Below, in pieces: positions 7,253 to 14,545 of a stretch of DNA of 32,251 nt. The position numbers and the translations under genes are program-made. Location: positions 1 through 32,251 of the forward strand of contig JAEETH010000042.1 of the NCBI GenBank assembly GCA_016290215.1. Direction: 5' to 3'. This DNA comes from Bacteroidales bacterium. GTDB taxonomy: Bacteria > Bacteroidota > Bacteroidia > Bacteroidales > F082. The notes below the pieces were generated by a model. It did not search any database. It had not been told where the DNA came from and worked only from the letters and a program-made list of their open reading frames with translations. Every line of letters begins with the position of its first letter. The stretch's first letter is position 1.

Positions 7253-9148
7253 TTACTTGGTGATGACAACGCGTTGGACGCTGTTGTTGCCATTGTTGTC
7301 GTAGATGCTGAAGAAGTAGACACCAGATTCAACATTCATGTCGATGTTGTTGATCATGTTGTCGAGCTTCACCACGCGGAGCAGTTGGCCAGCCACATTG
7401 TAGATGGCGACCGTGCTGAGGTTCTCGCCTTCGAGGGTGACCATCGAAGTGGCGGGGTTAGGATACACCTTCCATGCAGCTTCGGAGGCTTCCTCAACAG
7501 CATCGGTGTTGACTTTCAGGATCAGCGGGATAATCACTTCCTCGTTTTCAGGATCGTTGGTTCTGAAGACTACATCAGCCGTCTTCTCTTCACCGTCGAC
7601 GAAGCCGAAGGAGTTGATATTCACGGTAACCATATCAGAGGCGCCAATGGCCATCGAGCCTTCCGACTTGCTCAAGGTTGCCCAAGTGCCGCTCACAGGA
7701 GCGCCTTGGCAGGTGGCACGGATGTGGAAGTTACCATAGCTTTGTGAGAACACCTCAGAGCATCTGCTGAATGCGCCGCCACCATTGGTACGGTAGAAGT
7801 CGCCAAATTCAGAAACTTCACCACCGTCGAAGGCAAACGGAGCACCGCCGTCAACTTGTTGTGTGAATTCGCAGGTAACCCACACATTGAAACCTCTCAG
7901 GGCAACAGGCTCATCGAAAACAGCCACAGTCCAGTCATCATCAACGAGTTGGTCGTAAGGAACCACCTTCTCAGCCAAGACTTCACCAGGTTGGCCATTC
8001 AAGCCCTGACCATAGACGCGGAAGGTCACAGGAGTGCCAGGTTCAACACCATTGCCAAGAGATGCACCCGTTTCGGTATTCTGCCATTGGAAGAAGGGAT
8101 ATTGCACGCTAGTAAGCATAGTACCCATAGCAGCGCCAGCGTATGAAGCGCCCGGGAACATAGCACCCACTTCAACGAGGGTCGGGGTCTCGATATTCAG
8201 GCTGACGCCATTAACAGTGGTGGCATCGAGGTCGAGGTCGTAATAAATGTCGTTGATGGCAGTGCCGCCTTCTGTTTGGCCAAAGTCAATCCAACCCGTC
8301 CAGTCGCCGATGGAAGTACCTTCGGCATTGCTGATGTTGATGTCGACAGTGGTCATATCGTCATCCATAAGTTCGACATTGATAGATTCGGTATCGAACT
8401 CAAGAGAAGCAGCGGTTTCTTCACCGATTCTGGTGTATTTGAAGTTGTCAAGGTAGTAACAGCCCAGTGTTGCATGAGGTGCAAAGAAGTCCATGGCATC
8501 CATCTTACGACCCACAACGTTCGATCCGAAGCTATCAAGACTCCACTGCCAACTCACGATAGAGATTTCCTCAACTTGAGTGGTCTCGGAACGATAGAAC
8601 AATTCAGCCACGTCGGCATCCAAATCCACACGAATGCGGAAGAACATCCACTCATTCACAACTGCAGGGATGTCAGCATTGGCGTTAGCACCAGCATGGA
8701 CTGTACCATGGCCAACAGAATAAGTAGTAGTATTATTACCATTGTTTGTTGCATTCAAATAAGCCTGCATGGCCCAAGTAGAACCATTGCCGTTGAACTC
8801 GTGAAGGATGTTGAAGTAACCATACTTGCCTTCATCGCAATAGATAGCGAATTCAAGGTCGTAGGTGCCTGATTCCTGACCACCGAGAAGGAGGACATTG
8901 TCGTTAGAACCAGAAATGTAACCGCACTGGGTGCCACCAGCCTCAGCAATGACACCGTCTTCGGTGGTGCTGCCAGGGTGGTTGTACCAAGTGGTCCACC
9001 AATCGTTTCCAGCGGCAATAGCACTTTCTGCAATTCTGCCACCAAGAGGATAGGCCTCAAAGTCATCATTAATCAGCACCGTTTGTGCTGCAAGGCTTCC
9101 GCCAAACAACAAGGCGGCAACCATTGAAAGTAAAGATACTTTTTTCAT
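7253..9148 (-). CDS. Secreted multidomain protein with T9SS type A sorting domain
   Basis: This 631-residue protein has a signal peptide (residues 1-21, ending LAAQ). An N-terminal beta-rich domain of about 220 residues begins DDFEAYPLGG and ends LDNFKYTRIG, a layout seen in LamG/concanavalin-like carbohydrate-binding modules. A central region follows with two ASH/Ig-like segments (about 255-290 and 497-553, each with a TVDINIS- or MVTVNINS-like strand) around a domain resembling fimbrial or cleaved-adhesin jelly rolls. The C-terminal T9SS domain begins near residue 557 (VYPNPATSMVTLEGENL) and ends VQRVVITK. No catalytic motif was recognised. It is probably a surface adhesin or glycan-binding protein. 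It is monocistronic with its own promoter and a shared terminator. Confidence 0.82.
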   Translation of the reverse strand: MKKVSLLSMVAALLFGGSLAAQTVLINDDFEAYPLGGRIAESAIAAGNDWWTTWYNHPGSTTEDGVIAEAGGTQCGYISGSNDNVLLLGGQESGTYDLEFAIYCDEGKYGYFNILHEFNGNGSTWAMQAYLNATNNGNNTTTYSVGHGTVHAGANANADIPAVVNEWMFFRIRVDLDADVAELFYRSETTQVEEISIVSWQWSLDSFGSNVVGRKMDAMDFFAPHATLGCYYLDNFKYTRIGEETAASLEFDTESINVELMDDDMTTVDINISNAEGTSIGDWTGWIDFGQTEGGTAINDIYYDLDLDATTVNGVSLNIETPTLVEVGAMFPGASYAGAAMGTMLTSVQYPFFQWQNTETGASLGNGVEPGTPVTFRVYGQGLNGQPGEVLAEKVVPYDQLVDDDWTVAVFDEPVALRGFNVWVTCEFTQQVDGGAPFAFDGGEVSEFGDFYRTNGGGAFSRCSEVFSQSYGNFHIRATCQGAPVSGTWATLSKSEGSMAIGASDMVTVNINSFGFVDGEEKTADVVFRTNDPENEEVIIPLILKVNTDAVEEASEAAWKVYPNPATSMVTLEGENLSTVAIYNVAGQLLRVVKLDNMINNIDMNVESGVYFFSIYDNNGNNSVQRVVITK

Positions 9149-9213
9149 TTGTTTGAAATTTTAGTTAGTATTAAGTGAATTGAATTATTCCATAATGCGC
9201 AAAAAATGCGCTG

Positions 9214-9242
9214 CAAATATAACCAAATTTTGTTTGGTGCAA
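9214..9242 (-). promoter_or_regulatory. Promoter of the 631-residue exoprotein gene
   Basis: On the minus strand TATATTTG (9221-9214) is preceded by TTG (9242-9240) with 18 bp between. The leader of about 60 nt includes a small GCGCA/TGCGC hairpin at 9197-9211. Confidence 0.75.
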
Positions 9243-9261
9243 GTGATTTGGGGGAATTTTT

Positions 9262-9482
9262 TCAGTTGGCAGTTGTTCAGTTGTTCAGTTTAGAGTTTAG
9301 AGTTGAGAGTTGAGAGTTGAGAGTCTGTGGAGAGTTTAGAGTTTAGAGTTGCTTAGTTAGGAGGAATGCGGAATGGGGAATGAGGAATGCGGAATGGGGA
9401 ATGCTGAATGAGGAATGAGGAGTTAGGAGTTGTTCAGTTAGGAGTTGTTCAGTTGTTCAGTTAGGAGTTGGGAGTTGTTAGT
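9262..9482. repeat. Long array of degenerate 7-bp repeats
   Basis: About 220 bp consist almost entirely of variants of a heptamer. CAGTTGN and GAGTTNA forms lie at the left (9262-9355), GGAATGN and TGAATGA forms in the middle (about 9360-9420), and GGAGTTN/TTCAGTTN forms at the right. Units occasionally gain a base (8-mers). There is no ORF and no spacer structure, so this is not a CRISPR. With the flanking 9149-9261 and 9483-9591 it fills a gene-free gap of over 440 bp that otherwise holds only the promoter at 9214. Confidence 0.85.
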
Positions 9483-9591
9483 GTGGATATACAACGGAAG
9501 AGACGCCTTTGTTAAGGGAAAAGACGTTGAATGAAATCAGTCGGAGGCATTACTTTAAGCGAAGCAAACCCATAATCCCGTATGTTTCTTG

Positions 9592-9846
9592 TCAATAATT
9601 TGCATATTTTTCGGTAAGATAGTCTTCCTTAGCTTTCTTCCAGTCATCTGTATCGCTTTCTTCAAACACGCCGATCATTTCCCGAATTTTAGCCTTCTGT
9701 TCAGCACGTTTCTTAGCCTGCAATATTTCCTCGTCACGGTATATGGCGGAAATGGCATCAAGAATACGTTTCCATAAAGAGGTATCGGTCTTATCGAACC
9801 GCTGTAGCAATTGCATCGTATCGGATTGTAAGTCTATTGCTGTCAT
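9592..9846 (-). CDS. Small protein of unknown function
   Basis: This 84-residue soluble protein begins MTAIDLQSDTMQLLQRFD and is predicted mostly helical and charged (a KKRAEQKAKIREM stretch near residues 45-57, then DDWKKAKEDYLTEKY). The start at 9846 is chosen because a -7 box at 9867-9874 would place transcription near 9860; the longer frame upstream merely reads through the repeat element. Its short MTA-type start and helical layout recall small antitoxin-like proteins common in Bacteroidales, but no toxin gene lies next to it. The gene sits between the heptamer array and a REP-pair element, which suggests a repeat-rich insertion region. The function is not recognised. Confidence 0.6.
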   Translation of the reverse strand: MTAIDLQSDTMQLLQRFDKTDTSLWKRILDAISAIYRDEEILQAKKRAEQKAKIREMIGVFEESDTDDWKKAKEDYLTEKYANY

Positions 9847-9866
9847 AGTTGTTATCTTTTTCGGTG

Positions 9867-9897
9867 CAAAAATAAACAAAAAGAAAACAAGGCGCAA
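9867..9897 (-). promoter_or_regulatory. Promoter of the 84-residue ORF
   Basis: Minus-strand TATTTTTG (9874-9867) with TTG at 9897-9895 and a 20-bp spacer. It fixes the start codon at 9846. Confidence 0.65.
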
Positions 9898-9923
9898 CCT
9901 GAAGAGGATTTTAGTTATTGTTT

Positions 9924-10053
9924 GTAGGTTCCCTGCGGGAATGGAAGCATCGTTGCGTGGCATAAGGCGGCATGAAGAGCCGACAACATGTCAACACATC
10001 AAGCCGCCGCTGTTTAACAAAATGCCGCCACTCCATTCCCGCAGGGAATCTCC
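9924..10053. repeat. REP-pair element, copy 1 (about 130 bp)
   Basis: The left end reads GTAG-G-TTCCC-TGC-GGGAATGGA from 9924. The right end, read on the opposite strand from 10053, is GGAG-A-TTCCC-TGC-GGGAATGGAG. Each end is a tetranucleotide plus a small TTCCC/GGGAA hairpin, the two facing each other. Inside, GGCGGC (about 9966) and GCCGCC (about 10001) form a nested pair. The right end finishes 4 bp from the mazG stop codon. The layout matches REP doublets linked to RAYT transposases in other bacteria; no such transposase is in this window. Confidence 0.75.
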
Positions 10054-10057
10054 TAAT

Positions 10058-10828
10058 TTATTGGGTCTTCGCCTCTTTCCAGTAAGCTATCATCTCGTCG
10101 AGGGTGAGGTGCTGCACGCCTTTGCCTTGCTCGCGGGCCTTTTGCTCCACATGAGCAAACCTTTCGCGGAATTTCTTGTTGGTCTTCTCCAAGGCATCGT
10201 CGGAATTCACGCCGATGTAGTTGCCATAGGCTGCCAAGGCAAAGAGCAGGTCGCCATATTCCTCTTCGATATGAGCTGTGTCGTCGGGCTTTTGCAGCGC
10301 CTCAAGGAGTTCGGCCTTTTCCTCCTCCACCTTCTGCCAAGCCTGGTCGGCATCGGGCCAGCGGAAGCCCACGCCGGCGGTCTTCTGCGCCATGCGGTAG
10401 GCCTTCAACAACGATGGCAAGCCTTCGGGCACTCCACCCAGCACGCTGCGGTTGTGCTCACGCTCCAACTTGATTTTCTCCCAGTTCTGCTCCACCTGCT
10501 CGGCATTCTCAACATGCTCGTTGCCAAAGATATGCGGATGACGCACAATCATCTTCTCGCAGATGCCATTGAGCACGTCGGCAATGTCGAAGGCACCCTG
10601 CTCCTGCCCTATCTTGGCATAGAAGACAAGATGCAACATGAGGTCGCCGAGTTCCTTTTTCACTTCGTTGAGGTCGTCGTTGAGGATGGCTTGGCTGAGT
10701 TCGTAGGTCTCCTCGATGGTGAGGTGACGCAAGCTGTGGATGGTTTGGGTGCTGTCCCAAGGGCAACCCGCCCGCACTGCGTCCATGATATCCAAAAGCC
10801 GCTTGAAGGCTTGTAGTCTTTCGTCCAT
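10058..10828 (-). CDS. mazG: Nucleoside triphosphate pyrophosphohydrolase MazG
   Basis: This 256-residue all-helical pyrophosphatase hydrolyses (d)NTPs to NMPs and pyrophosphate, a house-cleaning role. It has two MazG domains. The N-terminal one begins near residue 20 with CPWDSTQTIHSLRHLTIEETYEL (E39, E40, E43) and ELGDLMLHL (E59, D62). The C-terminal one has VEEEKAELLEAL and EEYGDLLFAL. These are the paired E-x-x-E and E-x-x-D magnesium-binding motifs. Full family length. It is transcribed alone, with REP-pair elements abutting both its stop codon and its promoter. Confidence 0.95.
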   Translation of the reverse strand: MDERLQAFKRLLDIMDAVRAGCPWDSTQTIHSLRHLTIEETYELSQAILNDDLNEVKKELGDLMLHLVFYAKIGQEQGAFDIADVLNGICEKMIVRHPHIFGNEHVENAEQVEQNWEKIKLEREHNRSVLGGVPEGLPSLLKAYRMAQKTAGVGFRWPDADQAWQKVEEEKAELLEALQKPDDTAHIEEEYGDLLFALAAYGNYIGVNSDDALEKTNKKFRERFAHVEQKAREQGKGVQHLTLDEMIAYWKEAKTQ

Positions 10829-10847
10829 GATGAATAGAAATAAAGTG

Positions 10848-10855
10848 CAAAAATA
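10848..10855 (-). promoter_or_regulatory. -7 box of mazG
   Basis: TATTTTTG on the minus strand ends 19 bp upstream of the ATG at 10828. The -33 region would fall in REP-pair copy 2, where no TTG is obvious. Confidence 0.5.
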
Positions 10856-10864
10856 GATAATTTT

Positions 10865-10997
10865 GGGATTCCCTACGGGAATGGAGGGGTCATTTTATTG
10901 TTAACCGCGGCGGCCAACGACGTTTACGATTCGTTGGTTCTACCAGCCGCCGCAACATAAAGGGCCCTAAGAAACTCCATTCCCGCAGGGAATCTCC
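10865..10997. repeat. REP-pair element, copy 2 (about 133 bp)
   Basis: The left end is GGGA-TTCCC-TAC-GGGAATGGAG from 10865. The right end on the opposite strand is GGAG-A-TTCCC-TGC-GGGAATGGAG from 10997. Inside is a strong nested stem: GCGGCGGC with CAACGA pairing to TCGTTG and GCCGCCGC (about 10903-10961). Ends and length match copy 1, while the interior sequence differs but keeps the inner GC-rich pair. Transcribed, it would fold into a long two-tier hairpin. Confidence 0.75.
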
Positions 10998-11016
10998 CTT
11001 GTTTCATAGTTTTTTG

Positions 11017-11024
11017 TACCTTTG
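11017..11024 (+). promoter_or_regulatory. -7 box of the PagL-like gene
   Basis: TACCTTTG at 11017-11024 lies 8 bp before the ATG at 11033. A TTG at 10999-11001, at the edge of the REP-pair, gives only a 15-bp spacer, so the -33 assignment is uncertain. The leader would be very short. Confidence 0.55.
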
Positions 11025-11032
11025 CAGCCTAA

Positions 11033-12232
11033 ATGGAACGACAAAAAAGCCATATCATCCTTCTCGCGCTGCTCACCTTATTATTAATAGGGCAGACGGC
11101 GAAAGCACAGATGAACCGCCCCAACTATGAGATTGAGGCCAAGGTGCATTATGGCTACATGTATTTCCAAAACGACCAATACCACTCAGCCTTGGGACGT
11201 TATAGCCGCCACACGCCCAGTTACGAGCTTTCGATTCATCGCAACACCTACGGCGAGCACCGTTGGGAAGTGCTGCACAACTACCCTTCCATCGGCCTCA
11301 CCTTTTATTATTCGGACTTCAACCACGACAGCATCACGGCGGAATTGGGCAGGGTGTTTGCCCTTTACCCTTTCATCAACTTCCCCATGACGCCGAGCGA
11401 AACGAGCAAGCTGACGTTCAAGTTGGGCGTGGGCCTGTCGTGGCTCACCAACAAGTTCGACCCGAAGGAAAACTACCACAACTACGCCATCGGCTCGCAC
11501 TTGAACGCTGCCGTCAACCTGTCGTTTGAATACCGTCAGCGCATCATCGAGCGGCTGCATTGGGTGCTTTCGGCAGGCCTGACCCATTTCTCGAACGGTG
11601 CCACAAGAACCCCCAACATGGGCATCAACATCTTCAGCGTGGCTACGGGCTTTTCCTGGTATTTGTTGCCCCCTGATGCACACATCGACAAGCGCTTGCG
11701 CCCCAGAAACTATCTCTTCGAGTTTGACGGCAAGAAGCATTTCGTCACCGACTACCAATACACCCTCGGCTTCAAGGACATGAGCCAGCAATATGGCACG
11801 CACCAATATTTCTTCGTTCACGACTTAGCCGCCAACTTCATGTTTCAACTCTCGGAACGCGACCGCTTGGGATTAGGACTTGAGCTGGTCTACGACAACT
11901 CCGACAAAATCACCAAGCCCGACTGGAACTTCTACCTGAAGCCAGGCTTTTTGCTTTCCTACGAGATGATGCTCGACCGCGTCAGCTTCATGTTCAACGC
12001 CGGGGTGCGCAACAACGTGCCGCTCAACTCAGGCAAATTCGGCTTGTTGTTTTACCAAAAGGTGGCCGCACGCTATTACTTCACCGACAACCTGTTTGCC
12101 ACGCTCGCCTTCACCACATACGACATCAAGGCCGACTTCATCAGCTTCGGCGTAGGCTATCATTTACAGCACAAATACTATCTACCACAACATGCAAAGA
12201 AACGTTATCGCAATCCTGTTTTTCCTCGTTAG
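11033..12232 (+). CDS. Acyloxyacyl hydrolase / PagL-like lipid A deacylase
   Basis: This 399-residue outer membrane beta-barrel protein has a signal peptide (about 1-26, ending AKAQ) and alternating amphipathic strands throughout, closing with the ISFGVGYHLQHKYY strand. The LTHFSNGA segment at 183-190 carries the adjacent His185 and Ser187 of the PagL-type catalytic centre (H-x-S-N). PagL removes the 3-O-linked acyl chain of lipid A in the outer leaflet. The protein is much longer than Pseudomonas PagL (about 150 mature residues), as is common for Bacteroidota members of the acyloxyacyl hydrolase family. Its last 41 bp overlap the start of the next gene in another frame, implying translational coupling. 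The family call is good; the lipid A substrate is inferred. Confidence 0.75.
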   Translation: MERQKSHIILLALLTLLLIGQTAKAQMNRPNYEIEAKVHYGYMYFQNDQYHSALGRYSRHTPSYELSIHRNTYGEHRWEVLHNYPSIGLTFYYSDFNHDSITAELGRVFALYPFINFPMTPSETSKLTFKLGVGLSWLTNKFDPKENYHNYAIGSHLNAAVNLSFEYRQRIIERLHWVLSAGLTHFSNGATRTPNMGINIFSVATGFSWYLLPPDAHIDKRLRPRNYLFEFDGKKHFVTDYQYTLGFKDMSQQYGTHQYFFVHDLAANFMFQLSERDRLGLGLELVYDNSDKITKPDWNFYLKPGFLLSYEMMLDRVSFMFNAGVRNNVPLNSGKFGLLFYQKVAARYYFTDNLFATLAFTTYDIKADFISFGVGYHLQHKYYLPQHAKKRYRNPVFPR

Positions 12233-12980
12233 CCTGATGGCCACATCGTGCCAGAAGATGGACGCGCTGTTCAAAAACGGCGAGCCTATTACCGAGTATC
12301 GAACTGTGGGCCAGAATTTTACCGTGGTTTCGATGTTCAACAACGTGAACGTCAAATTAGTGCAAGACCGTCATCCCCATTTGGAACTCACCTGCCCGAA
12401 AAACCTCATTGAAAAAGTGACCACCGAAGTCAAAAACGACACTTTGGTCATCAGAAACGAGAACGACTTCAACTGGATTCGCAGCTACGACTACAGCATC
12501 GACCTGACCGTGTATTACGACAGCCTGCGTTCTGTCAACTATTGTTCCATTGGCGAGCTTAGCTCCATCGACTCCATCATAGGCATGAAAGCCCAAAGCA
12601 TCGACTCGACGGAAATCGGCATCGATACGGTCTTGACAAACAACTTCATCCTTAGGATTTTGGAAGGCTCTGGCGACATCAACCTTACCTTCAACTGCAA
12701 CGTGCTGAAGACCGTATTCAGCAACGGCACCTCGAAAGTCACGCTCAAGGGCTATGCTGGCTACACCGAACACTACCTGAAAAGCTATGGTGTGGTCCAT
12801 GCCGAGGCATTGAACTCCAACATCGTCAAAGTGATGTCACACTCGACCAATGATGTCTATGTTTGGGCACAATCGGCGCTTTATGCCTATCTCTATAACA
12901 TTGGAAATGCGTATTATAAGGGATATCCATGGATTGAAGCGCATTGTGAAAGTGATGGAAGAGTCATCAAAATGGAATAA
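12192..12980 (+). CDS. GIN-domain (DUF2807) lipoprotein
   Basis: This 262-residue protein has a lipoprotein signal with the cysteine at residue 20 (LMATSC). A parallel beta-helix-like domain of the DUF2807/GIN family follows: VGQNFTVVSMFNNVNVKLVQ near 36-55, then the LTCPKNLIEKVTTEVKNDTLVIRNEN pattern and repeated short strands separated by SIDS- or NGTS-type turns. GIN domains occur in Bacteroidota surface proteins of unknown role, sometimes called adhesin heads. The start overlaps the PagL-like gene by 41 bp; it is preferred because it yields the complete lipobox. Confidence 0.8.
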   Translation: MQRNVIAILFFLVSLMATSCQKMDALFKNGEPITEYRTVGQNFTVVSMFNNVNVKLVQDRHPHLELTCPKNLIEKVTTEVKNDTLVIRNENDFNWIRSYDYSIDLTVYYDSLRSVNYCSIGELSSIDSIIGMKAQSIDSTEIGIDTVLTNNFILRILEGSGDINLTFNCNVLKTVFSNGTSKVTLKGYAGYTEHYLKSYGVVHAEALNSNIVKVMSHSTNDVYVWAQSALYAYLYNIGNAYYKGYPWIEAHCESDGRVIKME

Positions 12981-13026
12981 ACTCAAAACCGACCTGATTT
13001 TTTCAAATTTTGGTACAATATTTGTA

Positions 13027-13034
13027 TATTTTTG
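13027..13034 (+). promoter_or_regulatory. Possible -7 box upstream of the aromatic-rich lipoprotein gene
   Basis: TATTTTTG at 13027-13034. A TTTTG at 13008-13012 gives a spacer of only 14 bp, so the assignment is tentative. Confidence 0.4.
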
Positions 13035-13082
13035 AGCGATAAAAACGACTCTGTTTAGAACAACAAAATAAAACTCAATACA

Positions 13083-14459
13083 ATGAAAGCATTCAGAATA
13101 CTTCCGATCATTGCCTTAATGGCCTTCGTCAGCTGCTCGGCGAATCGCCAGATGGCCAAAGACGACACCTATTATTCGCCTTACGGCAACACAGGCGGTC
13201 GGATGGCTACCGGCAACGGTTCCTACGTGAGCCCCAGCATCAGCAGCAACTCGGAATACGACTACCAAGCCTACTATTCCGACAGCAAAAACTACGTCAA
13301 CAACGCTGAGCCCGTCTACCAAACCACGGAGACGGTGACCGACACGAACGGTGTAGTGTACACCACCACTGAGACCTATTATGATGCCGACTTCGCCACC
13401 CGCATCAAGCGTTTCGGCACGCAAGCCTCCTCAACGAGAGACTACTACGATGATTATTACACGGGCGGTGGCGGTGGCGACACCTACGTCTACGTGAACA
13501 GCTACGACCCCTTCTATTGGAACTACTACCCAAGCTTCTACTGGAGCTGGAGTTACCGTCCCTACTGGAGCTCATATTGGAGCTGGAACTGGTATTGGGG
13601 CTATCCCTATTACTACAGCTATTGGGGTTGGGATCCTTACTGGAATTATGGCTACTATCACCCATACTGGCACCATTCACACTACTACGACTATCACCAC
13701 GACTGGAACCACCATCACGGTGGCGGCGGACATCACCACGGCGGAGGCAACAGCGGCCTCGGCAACTATGTGGCCAGTGTGCGCCATGGCAGCAACACCG
13801 CGGGCTCAATGAGCCACAGCAGTGTGCAAGACGGTCGCAGAGGCACCAACGGTAGCATGTCGGGCAGCTCAAGTAGCGCCGGCGTAAGAGCCAACAGCGG
13901 CACTGCCTCAGCTCGTCCAACGGTGAGCAACACCAGTTCGCTCCGTCCCGGCGCTAATGGCAGCGTCAGCAGACCTGCCACCTCAAGCAGCCGTCCGTCG
14001 GTGAGTACTCGTCCCACGGTGAGCGACCGTCCTTCTGCCAGCACCAGTGGCCGCCCGGGAAGTGTTTCGAGCAGCCGTCCATCGAGCAGCAGCGCCAGCA
14101 CGAGCAGCCAAAGCAATCCGCGCCAAAGCTATACCTCGCCCAGCAGCAGCCGTCCTTCGCGCTCCAGCTCTGAATATGTGCGCCCACAAGGTTCTTCCTC
14201 ATCGCGTCCGTCATCAGCTGGTTCAAGTAGCGGCAGCTACAGCAGACCCAGTTCATCGGGCAGAAGCGGCAGCTCGTCGAGTGGCAGCTACAACCGTAGC
14301 AGCAGTTCATCCCCAAGAAGCTCCTCGTCGAGCTCGGGACGCAGCTCAGGCAGCTACAGTGGCGGTAGCCGTAGCTCAAGCTCGGGCGGCCATAGCAGCT
14401 CAGGCAGCCACAGCTCTGGTGGCGGCCGTTCAGGCGGCGGTGGCGGCGGAAGAAGATAA
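13083..14459 (+). CDS. Lipoprotein with Tyr/Trp-rich, His/Gly-rich and Ser-rich low-complexity blocks
   Basis: This 458-residue protein has a lipoprotein signal with the cysteine at residue 18 (AFVSC). The mature chain is unusually biased. Residues 22-125 are polar with many Tyr. Residues 143-203 are dominated by Tyr and Trp with Pro and Asp, and no acidic clusters. Residues 197-222 hold about a dozen His with Gly. From about 230 to the end it is Ser-rich with Arg, Pro and Gly, in SSSRPS-like repeats ending GGGGGGRR. The His block could bind metal and the aromatic block could stack on glycans or cross-link, but no known domain was recognised. It is probably outer-membrane anchored. It lies between the GIN lipoprotein and the OmpP1-like gene on the same strand, and a terminator hairpin follows. 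Confidence 0.75.
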   Translation: MKAFRILPIIALMAFVSCSANRQMAKDDTYYSPYGNTGGRMATGNGSYVSPSISSNSEYDYQAYYSDSKNYVNNAEPVYQTTETVTDTNGVVYTTTETYYDADFATRIKRFGTQASSTRDYYDDYYTGGGGGDTYVYVNSYDPFYWNYYPSFYWSWSYRPYWSSYWSWNWYWGYPYYYSYWGWDPYWNYGYYHPYWHHSHYYDYHHDWNHHHGGGGHHHGGGNSGLGNYVASVRHGSNTAGSMSHSSVQDGRRGTNGSMSGSSSSAGVRANSGTASARPTVSNTSSLRPGANGSVSRPATSSSRPSVSTRPTVSDRPSASTSGRPGSVSSSRPSSSSASTSSQSNPRQSYTSPSSSRPSRSSSEYVRPQGSSSSRPSSAGSSSGSYSRPSSSGRSGSSSSGSYNRSSSSSPRSSSSSSGRSSGSYSGGSRSSSSGGHSSSGSHSSGGGRSGGGGGGRR

Positions 14460-14489
14460 TTTTCGAGCCATGACAAAAGTATAACGATA

Positions 14490-14535
14490 AAAGACTACCT
14501 TTGCGGTTCAATTTGCAAGGTAGTCTTTGTTTTAT
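14490..14535 (+). terminator. Terminator hairpin overlapping a -7-like box
   Basis: AAGACTACCTTTGC (14491-14504) pairs with GCAAGGTAGTCTT (14515-14527), one bulge, followed by TGTTTTATT. The left arm also contains TACCTTTG (14496-14503), a perfect TAnnTTTG match, 43 bp before the next ATG. The same bases may end one transcript and begin the next. Confidence 0.7.
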
Positions 14536-14545
14536 TCGACTAATC

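Noticed and set aside
9262-9482. CRISPR array
   Set aside because: Repeats are 7-bp, contiguous and degenerate, without spacers and without cas genes.
9847-9963. N-terminal extension of the 84-residue protein (MPRNDASIPAGN...)
   Set aside because: It would begin inside REP-pair copy 1 and run through the -7 box.
9743-10816. 357-codon open frame on the plus strand opposite mazG
   Set aside because: It lies antisense to the clearly recognisable mazG and reads through a REP-pair element; no family features in the translation.
14501-14545. TTG start of the OmpP1-like protein
   Set aside because: Lies in the terminator stem and -7 box and would bury the signal peptide.
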